The translations under genes and the position numbers were made by a program. The notes beneath the pieces were generated by a model. It did not search any database. It was not told the DNA's origin and saw only the letters and a list, made by a program, of their open reading frames with translations. Below are positions 62,396-64,000 of a stretch of 64,000 nucleotides of DNA, piece after piece (the stretch's first letter is position 1; the number at the start of each line of letters is the position of its first letter). The stretch is taken from the NCBI GenBank assembly GCA_040221975.1, contig JAVJWR010000023.1, positions 1 through 64,000 of the forward strand. The letters are read 5' to 3'. This DNA comes from Haliea sp040221975 (GTDB lineage Bacteria > Pseudomonadota > Gammaproteobacteria > Pseudomonadales > Halieaceae).

Positions 62396-63736
62396 ATGCC
62401 TGCTTCTCCCCGATTGTCACTCGGCACCCTCCTGCTGAGCCTTGCTGTCCTGGCCAACCCGGCGCCGGCCAGCGAACTCGCCGAGCTGGTAGCCGCCGAT
62501 TACGAGCGCCACCTCGGCGCGCTGTTTACCCATTTCCACCAGAATCCCGAGCTGTCCGGCATGGAGGTCAAGACCGCTGCGCGCCTGGCCGCGGAATTGC
62601 GCGAGGCGGGGTTCGAGGTCACCGAGAGCGTGGGGGGCACCGGGGTAGTGGCTCTCCTGCAAAACGGGCCCGGGCCGCTGGTGATGATGCGTGCGGACAT
62701 GGATGGTTTGCCGCTGGAGGAAAAGTCGGGCTTGCCCTATGCCTCCAGGGCAAAGCAGGTGGATGAGTCCGGGCAGGAGACATTCGTGATGCACGCCTGC
62801 GGCCACGATGTCCACATTACCAGCCTGGTGGGCACGGCGCGACTGATGGCTGCGCAGCGGGAGCAGTGGTCCGGTACCCTGATGTTGATCGGCCAGCCCG
62901 CCGAGGAGCGCATCGTCGGTGCCCGGATCATGATGGAAGACGACCTGTGGCAGCGTTTCGGCCAGCCTGACTATGCGCTGGCCTTCCACGTCTCCGCGCA
63001 GTTGCCTGCGGGCCAGCTCGCGGTGACCGAAGAATCTCCCTACTCGGGCGCGGATACCGTCGATATCATTGTCCACGGCATCGGTGCCCATGGCGCCAGC
63101 CCCCACGAAGGCATTGATCCGGTGGTGCTGGGCAGCCAGATTGTGCTCGCACTGCAAACCGTTGTGTCGCGGGAACTGGCACCCCGGGATGCCGGGGTGA
63201 TTACCGTGGGCGCCTTCCACGCCGGCAGCAAGCACAACATCATATCCGACCGCGCCCACCTGCAGCTCACGGTGCGGCATGACGACCCGGAAAACCGCGA
63301 ACTGCTGCTGGATGGCATCCGCCGGGTGGCGGAGAACATGGGGCGGGTCGCGGGATTGTCCGACGATCTGTTGCCAGAGGTGATAGTCTCCGAGAGCGAG
63401 TCGGTACCGCCGACCAGAAATGACGCGCCGTTGACCCGCGAGTTGCGGGAAGTCTGGAGCGGCCACTTTGGGGAGCAGGTGTTCATGGAAGGCAAGCGCA
63501 AGGGCATGGGCGCCGAGGACTTCGGCTTCTTCACGACCGACCCCTATATCCCCAGCACCTATTTCGCCGTTGGCGGTACGCCGAAGGAAGACTTCGACCG
63601 CGCTGCCGCCGGCGGTGACCCCGTGCCCTCCCACCATTCCCCGCAGTTCAGGGTGGTGCCCGAACCCGCGATTACCCTGGGGGTCGAGGCAACGGTGGTG
63701 GCCCTGCAAAAGCTGCTGCAGGCTCCCGCACAGTGA
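62396..63736 (+). CDS. Exported M20-family amidohydrolase
   Basis: 446 residues with an N-terminal signal peptide (LLLSLAVLANPAPASE), so probably periplasmic. Metal sites: MMRADMDGLPLEEKSGLPYA, MHACGHDVHITSLVG and GQPAEERIVGARIMMEDD, then GKRKGMGAEDFGFFTTDPYI. It resembles N-acyl-amino-acid or hippurate hydrolases. The substrate is unknown. Its stop overlaps the next gene's GTG. Confidence 0.9.
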   Translation: MPASPRLSLGTLLLSLAVLANPAPASELAELVAADYERHLGALFTHFHQNPELSGMEVKTAARLAAELREAGFEVTESVGGTGVVALLQNGPGPLVMMRADMDGLPLEEKSGLPYASRAKQVDESGQETFVMHACGHDVHITSLVGTARLMAAQREQWSGTLMLIGQPAEERIVGARIMMEDDLWQRFGQPDYALAFHVSAQLPAGQLAVTEESPYSGADTVDIIVHGIGAHGASPHEGIDPVVLGSQIVLALQTVVSRELAPRDAGVITVGAFHAGSKHNIISDRAHLQLTVRHDDPENRELLLDGIRRVAENMGRVAGLSDDLLPEVIVSESESVPPTRNDAPLTRELREVWSGHFGEQVFMEGKRKGMGAEDFGFFTTDPYIPSTYFAVGGTPKEDFDRAAAGGDPVPSHHSPQFRVVPEPAITLGVEATVVALQKLLQAPAQ

Positions 63737-64000
63737 GCCGGGACAGCTTTTTCTCGCGACCGGACAGTCAGTCTCCGGAGCCCGTCGAAGCACGCCCGGC
63801 CAGTACCGTGGTGCTGCTGCGCGATTCTCCCGAGGGTTTGGAAACCCTGCTGCTCCGGCGCAACAAGGCGCTGCTCTTTGCGGGTGGCTACTGGGTCTTC
63901 CCGGGTGGCGCCCTGGAGCCGCAGGACTGGGAACAGGCCGCTGGTGATGAAGACCGCGCCACCCGCCTGGCGGCGGCCCGCGAGGCCGGGGAAGAATCGG
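63733..64000 (+). CDS. NUDIX hydrolase, N-terminal part
   Basis: Begins with GTG at 63733, overlapping the M20 stop, and runs off the window end. The visible 89 residues contain LLLRRNKALLFAGGYWVFPG and AAAREAGEES, the start of the NUDIX box (GX5EX7REUXEEXGU). Family members of this type often act on CoA or related diphosphates. The rest is outside the window. Confidence 0.85.
   Translation, partial: MSRDSFFSRPDSQSPEPVEARPASTVVLLRDSPEGLETLLLRRNKALLFAGGYWVFPGGALEPQDWEQAAGDEDRATRLAAAREAGEES

Overview
The window looks like a chromosomal stretch of a free-living, probably marine, aerobic gammaproteobacterium. The nadB / rpoE-mucABCD-lepA-lepB-rnc-era-recO-acpS and cysM-relA-mazG gene order resembles that of Pseudomonas and its relatives. 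Ectoine genes, a cbb3 oxidase, a TonB receptor and F420 genes together suggest the marine Halieaceae/Cellvibrionales-type lineages. That placement is inference from gene content only. The DNA is GC-rich, so nearly every gene throws long shadow frames in other frames. No rRNA, tRNA, CRISPR array, insertion sequence or prophage was recognised.

Layout. 1-262: the end of a 4-hydroxy-2-oxovalerate aldolase and a small tandem repeat. 272-4530: an ectoine-type locus with a MarR/EctR-like regulator divergent from ectA-ectB-ask; ectC is missing. 4726-5409: ompW behind an FNR-like site. 5500-14575 (minus): a membrane protein of Yip1 type, then ccoNOQP and the assembly set ccoGHIS plus a TauE/SafE-like (DsbD_2) protein, all behind a near-ideal class II FNR promoter. 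The FNR/ANR regulator itself lies at 14692-15450. 15540-20194 (minus): a LuxR-type regulator and a DUF1631-GGDEF-EAL protein.

20281-28824 is the most unusual part, a coenzyme F420 island. A short-chain dehydrogenase and a PQQ-type quinoprotein lipoprotein (minus) are divergent from npdG-cofE-cofD and a 1057-residue protein. That protein joins CofC, CofG and CofH in one chain. A likely F420-dependent (Ddn-like) enzyme at 33165-33617 lies convergent to a cytochrome P450 at 31910-33133.

28827-31869 carries ung, ygfZ, sdhE-ygfX, a YqaA-like protein and a possible small lipoprotein. 33723-55101 is mostly housekeeping and envelope-stress genes: nadB; rpoE-mucABCD with a sigma-E-type promoter; the lepA to acpS cluster (without pdxJ); cysM; relA; mazG; adk; an AlgP/histone-H1-like protein with a strong terminator; mobA; tsaB-uppP; and an M18 aminopeptidase. 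55254-64000 holds trpS, a TonB receptor overlapping a truncated-haemoglobin gene, phospholipase A, purC, a DUF3313-like lipoprotein, a DSP-like phosphatase, an exported M20 amidohydrolase and the start of a NUDIX gene.

How the parts may work together: FNR/ANR probably switches on the high-affinity oxidase operon and ompW when oxygen falls. EctR probably represses ectAB-ask. The F420 island should make the deazaflavin cofactor, NpdG should recycle it with NADP(H), and the Ddn-like protein is a candidate user. No stretch longer than 300 bases is without a gene; the larger gaps are described where something can be seen.
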